From positions 38,037,736 through 38,101,735 of the forward strand of contig JAFMSR010000005.1 of assembly GCA_022818135.1 (NCBI GenBank): a stretch of 64,000 nt of DNA. The letters are read 5' to 3'. The notes beneath the pieces were generated by a model. That model ran no database searches. It was given only the letters and a program-made list of their open reading frames with translations, and was not told where the DNA came from. Positions 1 to 13,265 of the stretch are shown here, one piece after another (positions within the stretch are counted from its first letter, which is position 1; every line of letters starts with the position of its first letter). Origin of the DNA: Saxidomus purpurata (taxonomy: Eukaryota > Mollusca > Bivalvia > Venerida > Veneridae). A program made the position numbers and the translations under genes.

Positions 1-730
1 TTGTAGCACTGTGGACTGCAGCTGGGTGGACTGAGACTAACTGGCTTAACCAGTTGCAATGTTTACCATTGTTTTAAAACATTTTGGGAGGTTTTTTTTC
101 CTCAATATAAAAAAATAGTGAATGACCTATTTTTGTGGCAACAAGTATTTTCGTGTATCATTAGTGGTGCTGTTAGCTTAACTTAACATAGCACTTTTGC
201 ACAGCTGAATTGATTAACAACTACACTGAAATTCTGCACAAATTGATTGATTATGTGGCATAACTAGGCTTGTTAACACATGGTCTTGACATCTGAGAAG
301 AACACTGACAAAAAAGACACAAAGCTGTGCTGCCAAAAAAAATTTCAATACAAAAGAAAAAATATGGACCAGTCTTATAAAATGATACTGTAATTAGTTA
401 GGTTAGATATAGAATATAATATATGGTGAAAGAGTAGCAAATACTGTATTTACTAGAAACTTGTAACTTCTAAATTCTTTAAAATGTACATATAAAGAAT
501 GAACTGTGCTCTGCAAAAACCAGCATATGAGTTTTGTAGGCATTTTGGTTTAAGATTGTTCGAGTCTTACCCAGCAGTTAAGCTAAACCCTCAGTGAAAT
601 TCTAAACATGATTTTCGGGTGGGAAACATTAAAGGGATAGTTGAGATTTTACTATAAAAAAATTCAGCATTTACTTTCTTGTATACTTACATTTTTTTTT
701 CACTTAGATTTTTTCAGTTTGTTGATTATA

Positions 731-1379
731 CAGTCGACTCTCGTTATCTCGATTTTTTTTGGGACCAAAGAAAATAAGTCGAGATAACGAAAAATCGAGA
801 TAACCGAAGTTGGATAAACTATGCTCGATAGGGGATGGGAGGGGGCTAAGGAAGATTATTGTTGATAGAAAGACGTTTGCTTCTTTCTTCCATCTTATGA
901 ATTGTGTAATACATAGGTTGGAAACGAAACTAGCTCGTAGGTTTAAATCAACTAAATTTTCAATTCATCTGATTCATGTTGCCTTGCACCAATTCTGCAT
1001 TTTACACAGCTTACGTCGAAAACAAACAATTAATTAATTTTGGGTTGTTAACCGAATCACTGAGTGAATAGCCGCGCGTGGTGTTTTTCGCACCTCTGAC
1101 AGCAGACGACAATTGAGCGAATACAATCGCGTGCAGCTTTTCGCACCTTGTTTGGCAGGTGATAAATGTCAAATCGAGATATCGGATGTCAAAATAGAGG
1201 AAATTTCATAGTTGGGGATCAAAAATTTAGTTGAGATAACGAAAAAATCGAGATAAACAAATCGAGATATCCGTAGTTGATTTATATAGAACAAGAAGGG
1301 AAAAAATCGGGACCGAGAAAATCCAGTCGAGATATCGAAAAATAGAGATAACCGAAGTCGAGATAACGAGAGTCGACTG
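731..1379. mobile_element. TA-flanked pogo/Tigger-like non-autonomous DNA transposon
   Basis: The terminal inverted repeats read CAGTCGACTCTCGTTATCTC at the left end and its complement at the right end, flanked by TA at 729-730 and 1380-1381. The CAGT start and TA target duplication fit the pogo branch of Tc1/mariner. Copies of the GAGATAAC core recur inside each end (about 778-805 and 1230-1275), like subterminal transposase-binding arrays. No DDE transposase or CENP-B-like frame is visible in the 649 bp. Confidence 0.85.
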
Positions 1380-3849
1380 TAACTGTAAATTTAAACCAAG
1401 TGTAATGGTTAACTGTTGGGTCTGCATGCATGCTGTTCTCTTTAATATGTCTGGAGAATCCACCGGGACTTGTAAACAAAAGACTGCAAATATCCAGATG
1501 ACGGTTTTCACACAGTTGAGCTCAAATTGTAAAAATCTCTTAAAGGGTTGAAGTGCAGTTTGTAACAGTTTGCCGTGTAATTCAGTATGATACAAATACA
1601 TACTATTGTGAGTCATTTCAATTTTGCTGTAACTAATATTTTGCCACTTTTGAGCACATTTTCAGAAATACAATTTCACATTAGGCATAGAAAAAAAATT
1701 CTCTAAAATTTTTGTACTGTAAAATTAAAAAACCATTTGTTTCGTTAAATGTGAAAACTAATTGAATGCAAATAAAAGTTTATATACAGTTATCATTTAC
1801 TGAAATAGGATTAAAAAGAAATTATCTTTAATAAGAGTATTCCCTAGATTTTATATGGTTTTATACGGATATATCCTATTAGCTGTGTGAGATGCAAGCA
1901 TGTGTAATATAGATTATAATTATGTAAACAGTGGATCTTGTGTTAAGCAGTCAGCCAAGAGAGTCAGTCATCTGTAGTGAGCACTTCAAGCAGATGGCTG
2001 TAAAATACAGATATATTTATATTGTATGATCATTGACTGACTGATTTGTATAAAGAGAATATACACTGTCCTGTGATATCAGACGTCACAATATAAAAAA
2101 ATAATATCTGACCAGTGTTATCAGGTCGTCATCATGGCAGTTGCATGATAAAAAAAACTGCTGACTGTTTAGGACAGCTGACTGCATAGTGAAGGTGATT
2201 TTTTATATAAAGGTATTTGTTATTATTCTGAGCTATTATATTTTATCAGCATGAAAATTAGAATGCACTTAAATTCATACCTGAAATGTTGGTTTGTGAG
2301 ATCTTCTACCTTGGGTTGACATTTGACTGTATGCTGCATTCAGCATTACTCTTATCTAAGTATCTTCTGTCTTGTTATTAGAAGGATTTCAACCAAACTT
2401 GTTGAAAAAAGCAAGGTCTATGAAAAAAAAATAGATCCTTCTTAACTTGCACTTTGCTATTGACATATTTTGATCAAACTTTGTCTTTACAGTATCTATC
2501 TTCAATCAACTTTTTAAAAGTTTTAAAAGATCAGATCACTGAGTCACTTTGTTAGATAGTGGAAAAATAGTTGATGCATTGAAGAACTTGTGAATTAAGT
2601 TTAGTTTGCTTATTTTTTATTTACTCTGGTATTATGGTCGTGTCCTAGATTTCACAATTTTTTAAACAAAATCTTTAAGTTTTAAGAATGAAGAATTTGA
2701 ATTGTGTTTATGTGTGCATTTACACCCACTACACAGTTTTCTATAGAGTTTAATGACACGACTGTGGTGTTAATGGTTTCAATTCTTAAACTTTAATTTT
2801 TCTCTAATTCTCCACAAGGAAATGGTGTCTGACTTTAGATTTAAGAAAGTTTTATGCTCTACATTATCAATCTATGGATATTTTTTCCATGAACTATACA
2901 TATAATATGACCAGCGACACGGGAAAATGGATCTTCAGACAAAATGCTTGGAAACTAGCTTTCTTGTATATTTTAATAAACAATATTCCAATATCAATAA
3001 TGGATTCAGTTACTTGACTCCAGTACATACAAAACTTTTGAAAATATACCAAAATCATTCTCTGTAAAAAAAAGCATTGTCCCTATTTGACTAAAACTAT
3101 CAATTTACATGCGGGTAAACTACGGGTAATATTTCATAACAACAACATTTATTTTTGGTTAACATTAGATACTCTTTCAATTTTCATATCTGGTAATATA
3201 TCATGTCTTCTATTAACAAAGAAGTGTTAAAAGCCAAAATAAAAAAAGATCATTTTAAATCACTGTTGCCATGTAACTGTCTTGGAGGTTTTTGATGGCA
3301 ATAGTATGTTTCTGTTGAGGAAACATAGTGTATCCGTTTTTAACTTTGTTTTGCTTAAAGAAGTTGACAAAAACTTGTAAATTTTATCGTTTTGTCAATT
3401 ATTATTTGTTTAAATGTCCAAAGGTACATCTTTGATTGCAGGTCTAATGAAGTCTAAATTTATTAAGTATATTAAATACACCTATGTAATCAGTGATCAA
3501 ATTTTCAGCTTCTGTTGCCTTAAACAAGACTAAAAACAATTTTCACTTTAGCACATGCTTTTTAACAATGGAAAATACGACTTGTACTCTGTTCTTTAGT
3601 TACATATAGGGAGATTTTGTCTGACAAAAGATATGTAAAATGCGTAAGAAAATTTTATCTTTTGTAGTATTTAATTTCATAAGTGATTTAATTGCTAAGT
3701 CAATCTACTTACTTATTTAGGTATTTACATTAGAATCATTAAGTGTTTTCTACAATTTATACTTCTCAAGTTATTGTTAGTCAACTAAAACACACATTTA
3801 TTTTGCCTTATCTTTTAGAACATCATGATTATGGTTTTATTTAATTTAG

Positions 3850-4710
3850 TTAGGTGGGTGCGTCGTCCGTCCGTCGTCTGTATGTCCGTCGTATGTCCCC
3901 ACTTACAAATACCAGCGGCCGTAACTTTGTCATCAGAAGGATTTTAATAACTTGACACATGTCTAGCACATCAGGACGCGGTCTGACCAATTGGACCCAC
4001 ATCCCTACCTCAAAGGTGAAGGTCACACTGGAGTATGAAGGTAATAATATATATGTGTGTATGTAATGTATGCATTGAGTATTTTATATTAACTAGGCCA
4101 CCTATGTAATCAGTGATCAATTTTTCAGCCCTTCTGTTAGCCTTAAACAGGATACTTAGACTTTGAAGGTAATGGTTCCCCTATTTTTGCTTGCAAACAA
4201 TTCGTTTCGGACTTTAACAGATGAGCTTTTAAAATAACATGGCACAAATGATATAAAACAACTACTTGTGGACTCAAATGTAGTCACACTTTAGTTTAAG
4301 GTAATAGAGAGAATGCATAATTGCACACATTGTGTCTGACTAAATGCTTGAAGGATTTTAAAATCGTGTGGCAAAATGTCTCAGCACATAACAGAAAATA
4401 ATATATTTTTTACAAGTTGATCTTCACCTTAAGTATAGGTAATGGAATTTTATATATGCTAGTCATTCTTCAGGCTTTGACATTATTTAGGTTTTTAAGA
4501 ATGTAAAATAATTAAGCGCAGTATTTCAGCACGGTGTGTGTATTATTTTAAGTCCTACTAAAGTGTTGGTCACATTACTGTTTAACCAGAATACTGTACA
4601 CATGATTACTCTGTCATGCGGATTTTAAATTTGGCACTTTATTGACCTGGAGAGTCACGCTTCAGACTCTTTGGGAATGATTATGGGGACAGCTCTTTTG
4701 TCTGATAATA
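3850..4710 (+). repeat. Decayed bivalve-type dispersed repeat with GTCCGTCC head
   Basis: Starts with a GTCCGTCC-rich tract, then phrases such as taactttgtcatcagaagga, acttgacacatgtctagcac and tcaaaggtgaaggtcacact. These recur in degenerate form to about 4700, ending in ggggacagctcttttgtctg. The same phrases and the same terminal gacagctctt occur in the copy at 15380-15995. Confidence 0.65.
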
Positions 4711-4749
4711 TTGAACATGTTTTAAATGTTTTTACATTTTTTCTTTCAG

Positions 4750-4885
4750 AAAGCTGAGTGGATGACAACAACGTGTAACCATGCATTATATGCCATCATA
4801 GATGTGTTCACACAATATTATGATGTCTTACACAGCATATTGCTTGTTGAGTTATACCAACAACTCATTTGGTGTGTTCAGCAGG
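4750..4885 (+). CDS. ARFGEF1/2: ARFGEF exon a
   Basis: First exon of the gene visible in the window. It starts after ttctttcag and ends before gtatgt, leaving one base (G) that makes GAC with the next exon. It encodes the conserved [13 protein letters not shown] block and ends WCVQQ. Confidence 0.93.
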
Positions 4886-7800
4886 GTATGTCAGGTTTTT
4901 ATGTTACTATGGTCACTTGATAATATCAATGACAGTTACAGATTTGCATATATATTTTGAGTACATGAAAATACACTTTTTGACAGAACCTCTGTAATTT
5001 CATATTAATACTAACTGCAATTGTTGCCTTGCAGACCCACACAGTTTCATCATAGTCTACACTAATAATCATGGTCTACACTTATGATCATGGTCTAGTC
5101 TTAAAAAGTCTGCATGTGGTATGCATTCCATGATCATCCAGTGCACAACAACTAGTGTCATCTATAAGGATTGATTTTGGAAACTCACTTGGTTCTGTCT
5201 TGTGTAAAACAAAGACATTAAACGAAGTATTTTCATACAGTATTCTGTATTTTGTATACTCCCAACATTAGTTTTCATCTTCTTTCAGACAATGAACAGT
5301 TGGCAAGGTCAGGTACCAATTGTTTAGAAAACCTAGTCATTTCAAATGGTACCAAGTTTACAAAGGAAGCCTGGGACAGTACATGTACATGCATGCTGGA
5401 TATATTCAAAAATACCATTCCACATAAGTAAGTAATCAACGCTTTGTGAAGCTTATTATATAAAGTAGCTATAACATTTTTACGAAATAATCTGGCAATC
5501 ATAATGCAATCATCATTGAGTTGGTTTGCTCTGTTACCTTTGGCTCTGTTACCTTTGGCTCTGTTACCCGAAATATCAGTAAAGCATCACTGTGGTCAAG
5601 TGGTTAAGGTCACTGATTTGTAAGCAACGGTAACTTCTGTACTAGGAAGTGGTGTAAGTCTAGTTAAGTAGCTGATCTCTTATGTTAGACAGTACAGGTT
5701 TGTTCCAGTATGAATAGTAAGCAAACTGTCCTCAATTGATATAGATTGCATGGTACTGGTAAAATGCTCAAAACCAGTCGGATGAAAACAAGCTTCCGTA
5801 GATAGGAAATAAATATCAAGTGTGAACACAAGGAACAATTTTAAGACAAGGATCATTTGTGTGAGTGTAATAATTGTAACATATTTGCAGTTTGCTCATA
5901 TGGAGACCAGATGATGGACTCCCAAATTCAGTAGAGGAGATGAACGGTGGTCTAGAGTCCATGAGCCTGGACACGTCACATGACTCACATAGGTTATACA
6001 GAGCAGATAGCAACCACAGTGTCAGCAGTACCATGTCAGCTGACTCCCGTGATCATAAAATACCCAGGACAAGTATGTATACCTTCTTTTTCATATTCTG
6101 AAATATAGGTCATTAGGTTAAGTACAAGGAGAACATTTTAGAATCAGTAAGATAAGTATTTTAGGGAAGTTTTTTTTTAAATTCCTGTTGCTTTCTTAAG
6201 ATTACCACATAGAAATGCATGCATAGAAAAAAAATGAATATCTGTAGAGCATTAGGTCAGATTTGTATGCTACCATTGAAAGTCCTTTTTTGTGCAAATT
6301 TGGTTTGCAGTTGTATTTTATGAAAACCTGCATCCGTTTCAGTCAAAATGATTTGAATGTAGACCAGCAGTTCATATTTCATTGTCAAATCCATGTAAAT
6401 ACAAAAAATCAAGTTATCTGTAGGGATTTGAGAATAACTGTCAAAACTTTCTGTTTTTACAGCGTTTTATGCTAGCCATTCTTTTATTCAAGCTATATAT
6501 AAATTCCAGAGGTGTTTACAGATCAGAAGCTTTTCCAGTGCCTTCTAATTAAGTGTGTGGTCCAGTTAGAGTTGATTCAGACAATAGACAATATTGTATT
6601 CTTCCCTACCACGAGCAGGAAGGAAGATGCAGAGAATCTAGCAGCTGCCCAGGACAAGGTAGGTTGTAGCTACTCACACCGCATAGGTCATGACTACCTG
6701 TGAGAGAATACTGTTTTGTACTGTAAATTTGGTAGTTTTTGCATGACGAAAATTTTGCGATTGATGTGCAGACAAACTTATTTGCGAATTTTATATTCAC
6801 GAAAGAATAATTCTCTAATAGTAAATCTATGTGAAATTAATCTTTCGCGAGATTTTTAAATTAGCGAAATGGGAATATTTATGAAAATAGCAAAAATTAA
6901 ATCATCCCTAATATTGCAAGATGTGCAGTACATAGAGAGGACAGGTACGAGAACTAAAGCTAAATTAATGGCTGCTTTTGTCTGGATAAGGTCTAGCTGT
7001 ATAGGGCAGGATAGGTCTTGTCTGTAGACACCTAAGTCAGCATGGATTATAGCTACTAAGGTTAGGGTGAATTCTTGTGCTCATAGAATATTCTTGCAGT
7101 ACAAGTCATGTTTCTTTTATAGCAGTCTAGTTTCATTGTAAATCTGTTTTAGTGTACATTTAGCTTAGTGGAAACTGCACATAGCAAGGGGTCCTTTCTT
7201 GTTTCTTTCTGTTTTGTTTTTTAATACTTCCAAGAAAATTAGATAAATAGAGAAAATTCTGCAAAAGGAAAGTCTAACAAAAAGACCTAAAAGTGATATT
7301 CCTAATCTGTTGTTTAAAACCTGATGTAGAAGGAAATATGCTATTTGGGTTATTTTTAGCAAAAATCTTGTATATTTTATTACATACATAGAGAGAAGTT
7401 GAAGTGTTGGCAGATCTTGACAATGCAAACCACCAAGAGGACCAGGGCATGTACCAGTTTTTAAGCTCCGCCCACCTGTTTAAACTTGTTGACTGTCTAC
7501 TTGAGTCTCATAACTTTGCAAAAGATTTCAATTCCAACCACGAGCAAAGGAATCTGTTGTGGAAAGCAGGTATTGTATTATCAGATATTACCCAAGCAGT
7601 TGATGCATTGTGTACTAATTATATCTGCAGTATAGAATTGTAAAATTCAATCACAGAAAAATGAATGTACAGTTTTCAGTATTTCTTTTAAGGCCACACG
7701 AAATTGATTTCTTGTTCTGCAAAGTAAACACAGGATGGAGTTAGCAAAAAAAGGGAACTAGATTTTCATTTATTAAAAGATTTCCATGTCACATTATTTC

Positions 7801-10800
7801 AATTGAAACATGAATGTAAAGAAGTGCATATATTCAGTATGAAAAGTTTAATTTGTTTGTATACATTTTGTATACTTAAGACTAAGAAAAACGAGCAAAA
7901 CTGGCTTTTTCAGATACATTTATTGTGCATTTCTTGTAGTTGATTCCTCATGTTTACTGCTAGCACACCCAGAGTTAGGAAGGTTTGCTTCACTGGTTTT
8001 AGGTAAACATCATTGTGCTATACGATTCTATGTACCTGTGTGCAGTGTATTAACTACAGACTGCACCTTCAGTATCAAGTTTGATATTTCATGCACAGAC
8101 TTTCAGCTGGTTTATAGTTTGGATTTGTGTGCTGAAAGACTTGTGACGAAGTTTATAGAGTAATGTTAAATATCATCAAATAATTGGGGCTTTTAGAATC
8201 TCCCTGTTCTAGAGCTAGGAAAACAGGCCTTTTATTGTTAAAACAACAAAATATAAGGGTGCTGTCTGTTGAAGCTTTGCCTAATTGTGGAGAGGTTGCA
8301 TATTAAAATATTGAAACCAAATAGACCCTACCACCGACTTAATTGTAATCTATTTTATACCTGTTAGAGCACACATTTTGACCTAGCCATTTTTTTGTTC
8401 ATGCTAATTTATTTGTCCCAAGCTCAAAGTTTATTTTTTTATTAAATTCCTGGTGAACTAGTGCTGCATCACTTGGTGTGGGGAATATGACAAACAAGAG
8501 ATCAGTTTGTTGTGGCCTAACTGCACAAGTTGGAATGTTCACTTGTGTTGCACTCGCTATAAAGTGTCTCACTATAACACTTTACGTAGCAGGTTTTCTG
8601 ATATATCTGCCTTTCAAAATGTAGACCATGATTTGCCTGCCCGTTGGATTAGTTTGATCGTGGTCTACACTGCTTCTGTACAGTTGTAAATCTCACTGAA
8701 ATTTGTCTATTTACTAATAAACTGCAATCTGGATACGTCTGTTTTGAGCTCTCCTGTATGCAAACCCATGTTAGGGCTTTGTATTAACCAATCTACAATT
8801 TACAATTTGATATGAATCTTCATCCTCTTTCTAAGTTACTACTATAATTTCTGACTATTTAGTTGGTCAGTCATTGTTATGTGACAACCATGTTTCCATA
8901 AATTGGTACAATAGACAGATCAACACACAGAAGTTTGCAAGAATTACTTCCCTTGAAAGACATTAATAAAAAAATGACATTTAGAAAAGACATGACAAAA
9001 ATGCACTAAAACCAGTAGTTGATCTGTAGTTACACTGACAGCAAATATTTTTATTAAAACAGAGACAGCTTGCTAGGTTCAAACATAGATATTGCACAGG
9101 GGAGCTCATATTATGTATTATTTAACCACAGTCAAACTTAATTTAAGTGGAACGAGACAACTCATTCGAGTTTCAGTATGAATAGTCTTGAACTTTTCAT
9201 TTCTTGATGCAGCTGACTCAGCTGACTAAGTTATTGTGCTGGTCTGTCAGCCTGACATGTATGTTCATATGTTACTAGGGTTCTGTGTCAATTCCAGTAA
9301 GTATAGGGAGCATGACCTATGTGTTGGCATCCCGCCTGGCGCATGTGACTGCTTCATGCTCTCCTACTGCATACTGATATTCTTTTATACAACTTCCAAA
9401 TTTTATTTACTGTGGTGTTGGAAATTTCAATGGTTCTTTCATATCTATACATTGTGGGCAAAATTTAAAGTTGTATTTCAGAAAAGTGGTTATTTATATC
9501 TTTTGGTCTTGTTCAGTTCCTTTTGCTTCAGTTTTATTGCCAGGTTTAAGACAACATGTACATGTTTCTGGTGCTCTAAACTTCTCATAGTTCTTTTTTT
9601 CAAATATTTATATTTGTTAGTTAAATTTTGTGTTTTCTTGAAAAAGAAGTTTTCAAATATTACATGAAAACTGTTACCAGAGGTACAAACTTTCTTATTC
9701 CTGAACCTTTTCCTACAGAAGTATTTTGTTTGAAAAATTTGGCATTTGCAAGCAGAATGTAAACAGAATATAATAGGAGTTGATCTCTGAGGCATGTTTA
9801 TATTCTACCATCTATGTAACCTACATATATATTAAAGTTTATAGTCGGTTACCTCTAGTCACAAACTGCTCAGAAGTTAAAATGTACTTACTGTATATTC
9901 AACAGTTATGGTATAAAATGTAAGATACAACATATTTCAATATGATACATATTAATAAAGTTATGCTTAATCTTTTCTGCCTTCAATATGCATAAAAATA
10001 TTCAAGCCTGAAGTTTGCAGTAAATAAAACATGCAGCATGTTGAAATTTGTCAAATACTGACTAGGTGTCTCAATCTTTTACAGGTTTTAAAGGGAAAGC
10101 CAAACCAAACCTGTTGAAGCAGGAGACACAGAGTCTGGCCTGCTTGTTTAGAATATTGTTCCGCATGTACAATGATGAATCACGGAAAGATGCATGGCCA
10201 GATGTTGAAAACAAACTGGTTAGGTATGTATACATACAGATTAAATATGTCATAAATACTTACGGAAAAAATGCCAAAAGAGAGGAAAATGAAGTTGGTG
10301 TAGGCAGAAAGAATTCCTGATAGAATAATTTCTCTTTCTTCCCACAGACCAATTGGTTTGGGAATCGCATCAAAGCAATTTGTATAAGCAACAACTAAAG
10401 TGTCCATTTAAAACGGGCAGCTGTTGTAGTTTCTTAAATATAACTATTTTCAACCAGTCTTGCTTCTTGAGTGAAGTGACTGTTTACACAGGTTCATCTG
10501 TAATTGAAGCATTCAAACACTAGATAACGAATGTGATTTATTTGACTATTTCAGCATATGTCACAGTTCACTGGAGTACTTCCTGTCACTGCAGTCTGAC
10601 AGTCATCGGGAAGCTTGGAGTAACATTATCATTCTTCTCATTACACGACTACTGAAAATGTCTGACGAAAGGGTAAATACAGCGCACTTCTATATTTGTT
10701 TTAAATCAATTTTGATAATACACAATAAGTTTTAATTATTTATTTAATTATCATTATTATTATTTTATTTATTTAAGTATTTAATTATGTGTCACCGTCC

Positions 10801-11346
10801 CCCACAACCCTTCCCCACTTCCACATTCTCCCATGTGTTTAGATGGATGGATGTCTCAAAGATTGTCTGCTTAACCCCTCTTACACAACTTGGAGGATTT
10901 CAACCAAACTTTGCATGAGTGATCAGCCCCAAGTCTAGTTATGTGTATTGTCAGCAATTTCCAAATCAGTAGGGGGGAGAGGGGCGGGGGAGAGAGACAT
11001 GTTTTTGTCAGAAGAAAAACAATCTACAAGTATATGTTACTAGGATAAATAGTATTAATTAAAACAAAGAAATTTCTAATGCAGCAAAGGACACCTATTT
11101 TGTCATAATTCATTAGCTATTCTTATTTTCCATAAGATCCCTTTTACCATTGTGAAGCATGCAGGATTTCTGTATGATGTTATTTCACATATATTTCAGT
11201 TCCGTGTTCATGCGTCTCACTACTATCCCCTGATGTGTGAAACGATGAACTACGACCTGAAGCTGGAGCTGCGGTCCACTCTCAGAAAGTTTTTCATTCA
11301 CGTTGGACACAAATTTGGAATGGTTCACCCTGATAGAACTACTTGA
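4750..11346 (+). CDS. ARFGEF1/2: BIG1/BIG2-type Arf guanine-nucleotide exchange factor, C-terminal part (eight exons)
   Basis: Sec7-family exchange factors of this type activate Arf1/Arf3 on trans-Golgi and endosomal membranes and are blocked by brefeldin A. Eight exons join in phase: 4750-4885, 5289-5427, 5891-6072, 6510-6658, 7392-7569, 10085-10223, 10555-10672, 11200-11346, giving 395 codons plus TGA. The product matches the C-terminal HEAT-repeat (HDS3/4, BIG C-terminal) region of vertebrate BIG1/BIG2 as I know it: [64 protein letters not shown] and LRKFF all stand in the family order. All introns are GT-AG. The catalytic Sec7 domain and N-terminus are missing because they lie left of base 1. 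The fly has one such gene and vertebrates have two, so I do not choose between ARFGEF1 and ARFGEF2. Confidence 0.95.
5289..5427 (+). CDS. ARFGEF1/2: ARFGEF exon b
   Basis: Follows tctttcag and precedes gtaagt. Encodes [18 protein letters not shown], the [14 protein letters not shown] motif and two bases of the next codon. A TGTTACCTTTGGCTC-type 15-bp triplet repeat lies just downstream in the intron, near 5528-5572. Confidence 0.93.
5580..5725 (+). repeat. Possible decayed tRNA-derived SINE
   Basis: The phrase tgtggtcaagtggttaaggt resembles an RNA polymerase III A box of a tRNA-derived SINE. It matches in kind the better copy at about 60860-61105 (minus strand), which has cagtggtcaagtgattcgag. 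The B box is not clear, so this is a weak call. It lies in an ARFGEF intron. Confidence 0.4.
5891..6072 (+). CDS. ARFGEF1/2: ARFGEF exon c
   Basis: Follows atttgcag and precedes gtatgt. It begins LLIWRPDD, as in the family, then a Ser/His/Asp-rich variable linker ([19 protein letters not shown]) that is also variable among BIG proteins. Confidence 0.92.
6510..6658 (+). CDS. ARFGEF1/2: ARFGEF exon d
   Basis: Follows aattccag and precedes gtaggt. Encodes [20 protein letters not shown] and [15 protein letters not shown], one of the most conserved C-terminal blocks of BIG proteins. Confidence 0.94.
7392..7569 (+). CDS. ARFGEF1/2: ARFGEF exon e
   Basis: Follows tacatacatag, a weak pyrimidine tract, and precedes gtattg. 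Encodes [20 protein letters not shown] and [11 protein letters not shown]. Phase 0 entry fixes the AGA start codon. Confidence 0.92.
10085..10223 (+). CDS. ARFGEF1/2: ARFGEF exon f
   Basis: Follows cttttacag after a 2.5-kb intron and precedes gtatgt. Encodes [20 protein letters not shown] and [12 protein letters not shown], near-identical in arrangement to vertebrate BIG1/2. Confidence 0.94.
10555..10672 (+). CDS. ARFGEF1/2: ARFGEF exon g
   Basis: Follows gactatttcag and precedes gtaaat. Encodes [20 protein letters not shown] and the hydrophobic helix [17 protein letters not shown]. Confidence 0.93.
11200..11346 (+). CDS. ARFGEF1/2: ARFGEF terminal exon
   Basis: Follows tatatttcag. Encodes [20 protein letters not shown] and [15 protein letters not shown], then TGA at 11344-11346. 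The tail is short compared with vertebrate BIG proteins, which run some residues further. Confidence 0.93.
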   Translation, partial: FRVHASHYYPLMCETMNYDLKLELRSTLRKFFIHVGHKFGMVHPDRTT

Positions 11347-11559
11347 TGAGTGCCTGTTGTGATATAACATAGGATAAGACATGTTTTTGGTGTGTGAGTT
11401 ATGAGTGTTTAACCACATTGATGTGATGCAAAGGGAAAAGACCTGCACCATTCTTTTGTAATTATTCATAAAAGTCACCTGCTTTGATTGGATGAGTCAG
11501 TGGTATTATGAAATTATTTTTACAAGGATAAAGATTAAAGCAGCAGCTTTTTTTATGTC

Positions 11560-11850
11560 ACAATGCGAGACATTGAAAGCAACGCAACTAGCACTACGAG
11601 AAATTGAAAGCAACTAGCACTATGAGAAATTGAAAGCAACAGCAACTAGCACCATGAGAAATTGAAAGTAACAGCAACTAGCACCATGAAAAATTGAGAG
11701 CAACTAGCACTATGAAAATTGAAAGCAGTTAGAGCTAGTACATGTACAATGGTCAAATGAAAGCAACAGCAGCTAGTACAATGGTCAAATTAAAGCAACA
11801 GGTACTGACCCAGTCATTACATGAATGCAACAGAGCAGAGACTTTGGTAA
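11560..11850 (+). repeat. Imperfect short tandem repeat in ARFGEF 3' UTR
   Basis: About eight imperfect copies of a 20-36 bp unit built from gaaattgaaagcaac and agcaactagcaccatg. Unit length drifts because the inner gcaaca triplet pair varies. It begins about 210 bp after the stop codon and so is probably transcribed. Confidence 0.75.
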
Positions 11851-13059
11851 AATAAAAGCAACAGGAGGTGGCTAAGTTATCAATTAATACTTTGGCTCAG
11901 ACAAATTTAAAACAAATTCAGAACTGGCTTCATGGTGACTGAATGAAAACTTGCATCATAATGATACAAAATAAACAACATTCCTATTGAGATTCATGAT
12001 GAGAACATTTATACCGCAGTTCACTATGATAAGGTGAAAGCTTGTATGACTTGTAAAAAGATGAAAGTGGATTTTGGTATAACACAATGGAAGCAAGCGT
12101 CATAATATTTTTAATTGATACTAGCAGTCAAGCCATCAGCTTGGATGTAGTATCACATTGAAAACAGTTCTGTTGTATGAGCTGACTCTGGGTATTCACA
12201 GTGTGTATCATTCTGTGAAAATATTGGTGGGAAGTTGCTAATTAATCAGAAAATCAGTTAGTTAGTTTGTAGAAATTATTAGCTATATATGAAGATATGT
12301 TTGAGTCTCAAAATAACTCTAGCTACAAGCTGTGAATTAACCTGCCATTCTAATTGTGTCAGCGATGTAATGAAAGGATGTGAAAAAGATATTTTTGAGG
12401 GGTATTTTTCCAGACCTTTATTTTTCCTAAGCATTTCATTAATTATATAATTACATTTATATGACATGTTCACATACAGTCTCACCAATGTCCATCTCAA
12501 GGGCTTGGCACAAAGCTCCTGTAACTTTGTATGAGATATAAGGATGTCAAGTAAGTTTGCACCAAGTCCTTGACCAGTGTTCTATGATACCATTTCATGT
12601 CTTTCATCTCCATTATAATGTCTAAGTTCTGTATTTTGTGTGTTTGTTCGTTAAGAATTGATACTACTTAAGTGATTAATGGTATTTTCAAACTTTTATC
12701 TGTTGAAAAAAACTCCAGAAGGTTGCAATTATTTTCCTTAGCTGGTGCTCTATATGTAAATGGGATATTCCACTATAATAGAAGGTGTCTATATAATCTA
12801 AAGGGATTGAATATAGATATATTTAGTTGAAAATTTAGTGACCAATTTTTTGTGTTAGTTTTTAAATTTGTCTGTAGAAATTTGCCTTATTTATAATAGC
12901 ATTAGTTGTATGATTGTGTAGTACATAGGGTCAAAACTTGTTCTTTATGATATATTTTGCATGCAAAGTACTACAATCATTAAAGTAATTCCTTAAGTAA
13001 GTTCAGTAGATAAAATTTCTTATTTCATTTTCTTATTTATGCATGGTTTGACAGTGTTT

Positions 13060-13265
13060 CAGTGATTAACATGAGAGCAGTGAACCTAACCATTCCTGTG
13101 AAGGACAAGTACTTGACCCCCATCCTACGTAAGCAACTGACAACTTTCTCATTTAAAGGGACATGGTCTGTAGCAAGCTTGAACCGATGACCTCTCAATG
13201 AGTGAGTGGTTACAGTGATTAATGAGCCACTGTAACAGCTGAACCATTGGGGTGATACTTATATA
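13060..13265 (-). repeat. Decayed SINE-like element
   Basis: On the minus strand it contains gagaaagttgtcagttgctt, gtaggatgggggtcaagtac and tccttcacaggaatggttag in the same order as the SINE body at 60860-61105. The head, around 13190-13260, has tRNA-like phrases (gaggtcatcggttcaagctt, a B-box-like element). Confidence 0.55.

Larger units (their letters stand above)
1..4749. other. ARFGEF intron and repeats; no exon seen
   Basis: No reading frame here resembles the upstream BIG sequence, so this is probably one long intron. It holds the pogo-like element at 731-1379, a dispersed repeat at 3850-4710, and a 50-bp sequence found twice (near 3481-3531 and 4101-4155; both contain cctatgtaatcagtgatcaa). 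The rest is plain AT-rich sequence. Confidence 0.6.

Noticed and set aside
810..1037. 75-codon frame inside the pogo-like element
   Set aside because: No transposase, helix-turn-helix or CENP-B motif; too short.
9236..9667. 143-codon plus-strand frame in an ARFGEF intron
   Set aside because: Cys/Phe/Tyr/Leu-rich low-complexity translation of AT-rich intron; no splice phase fit and no homology.
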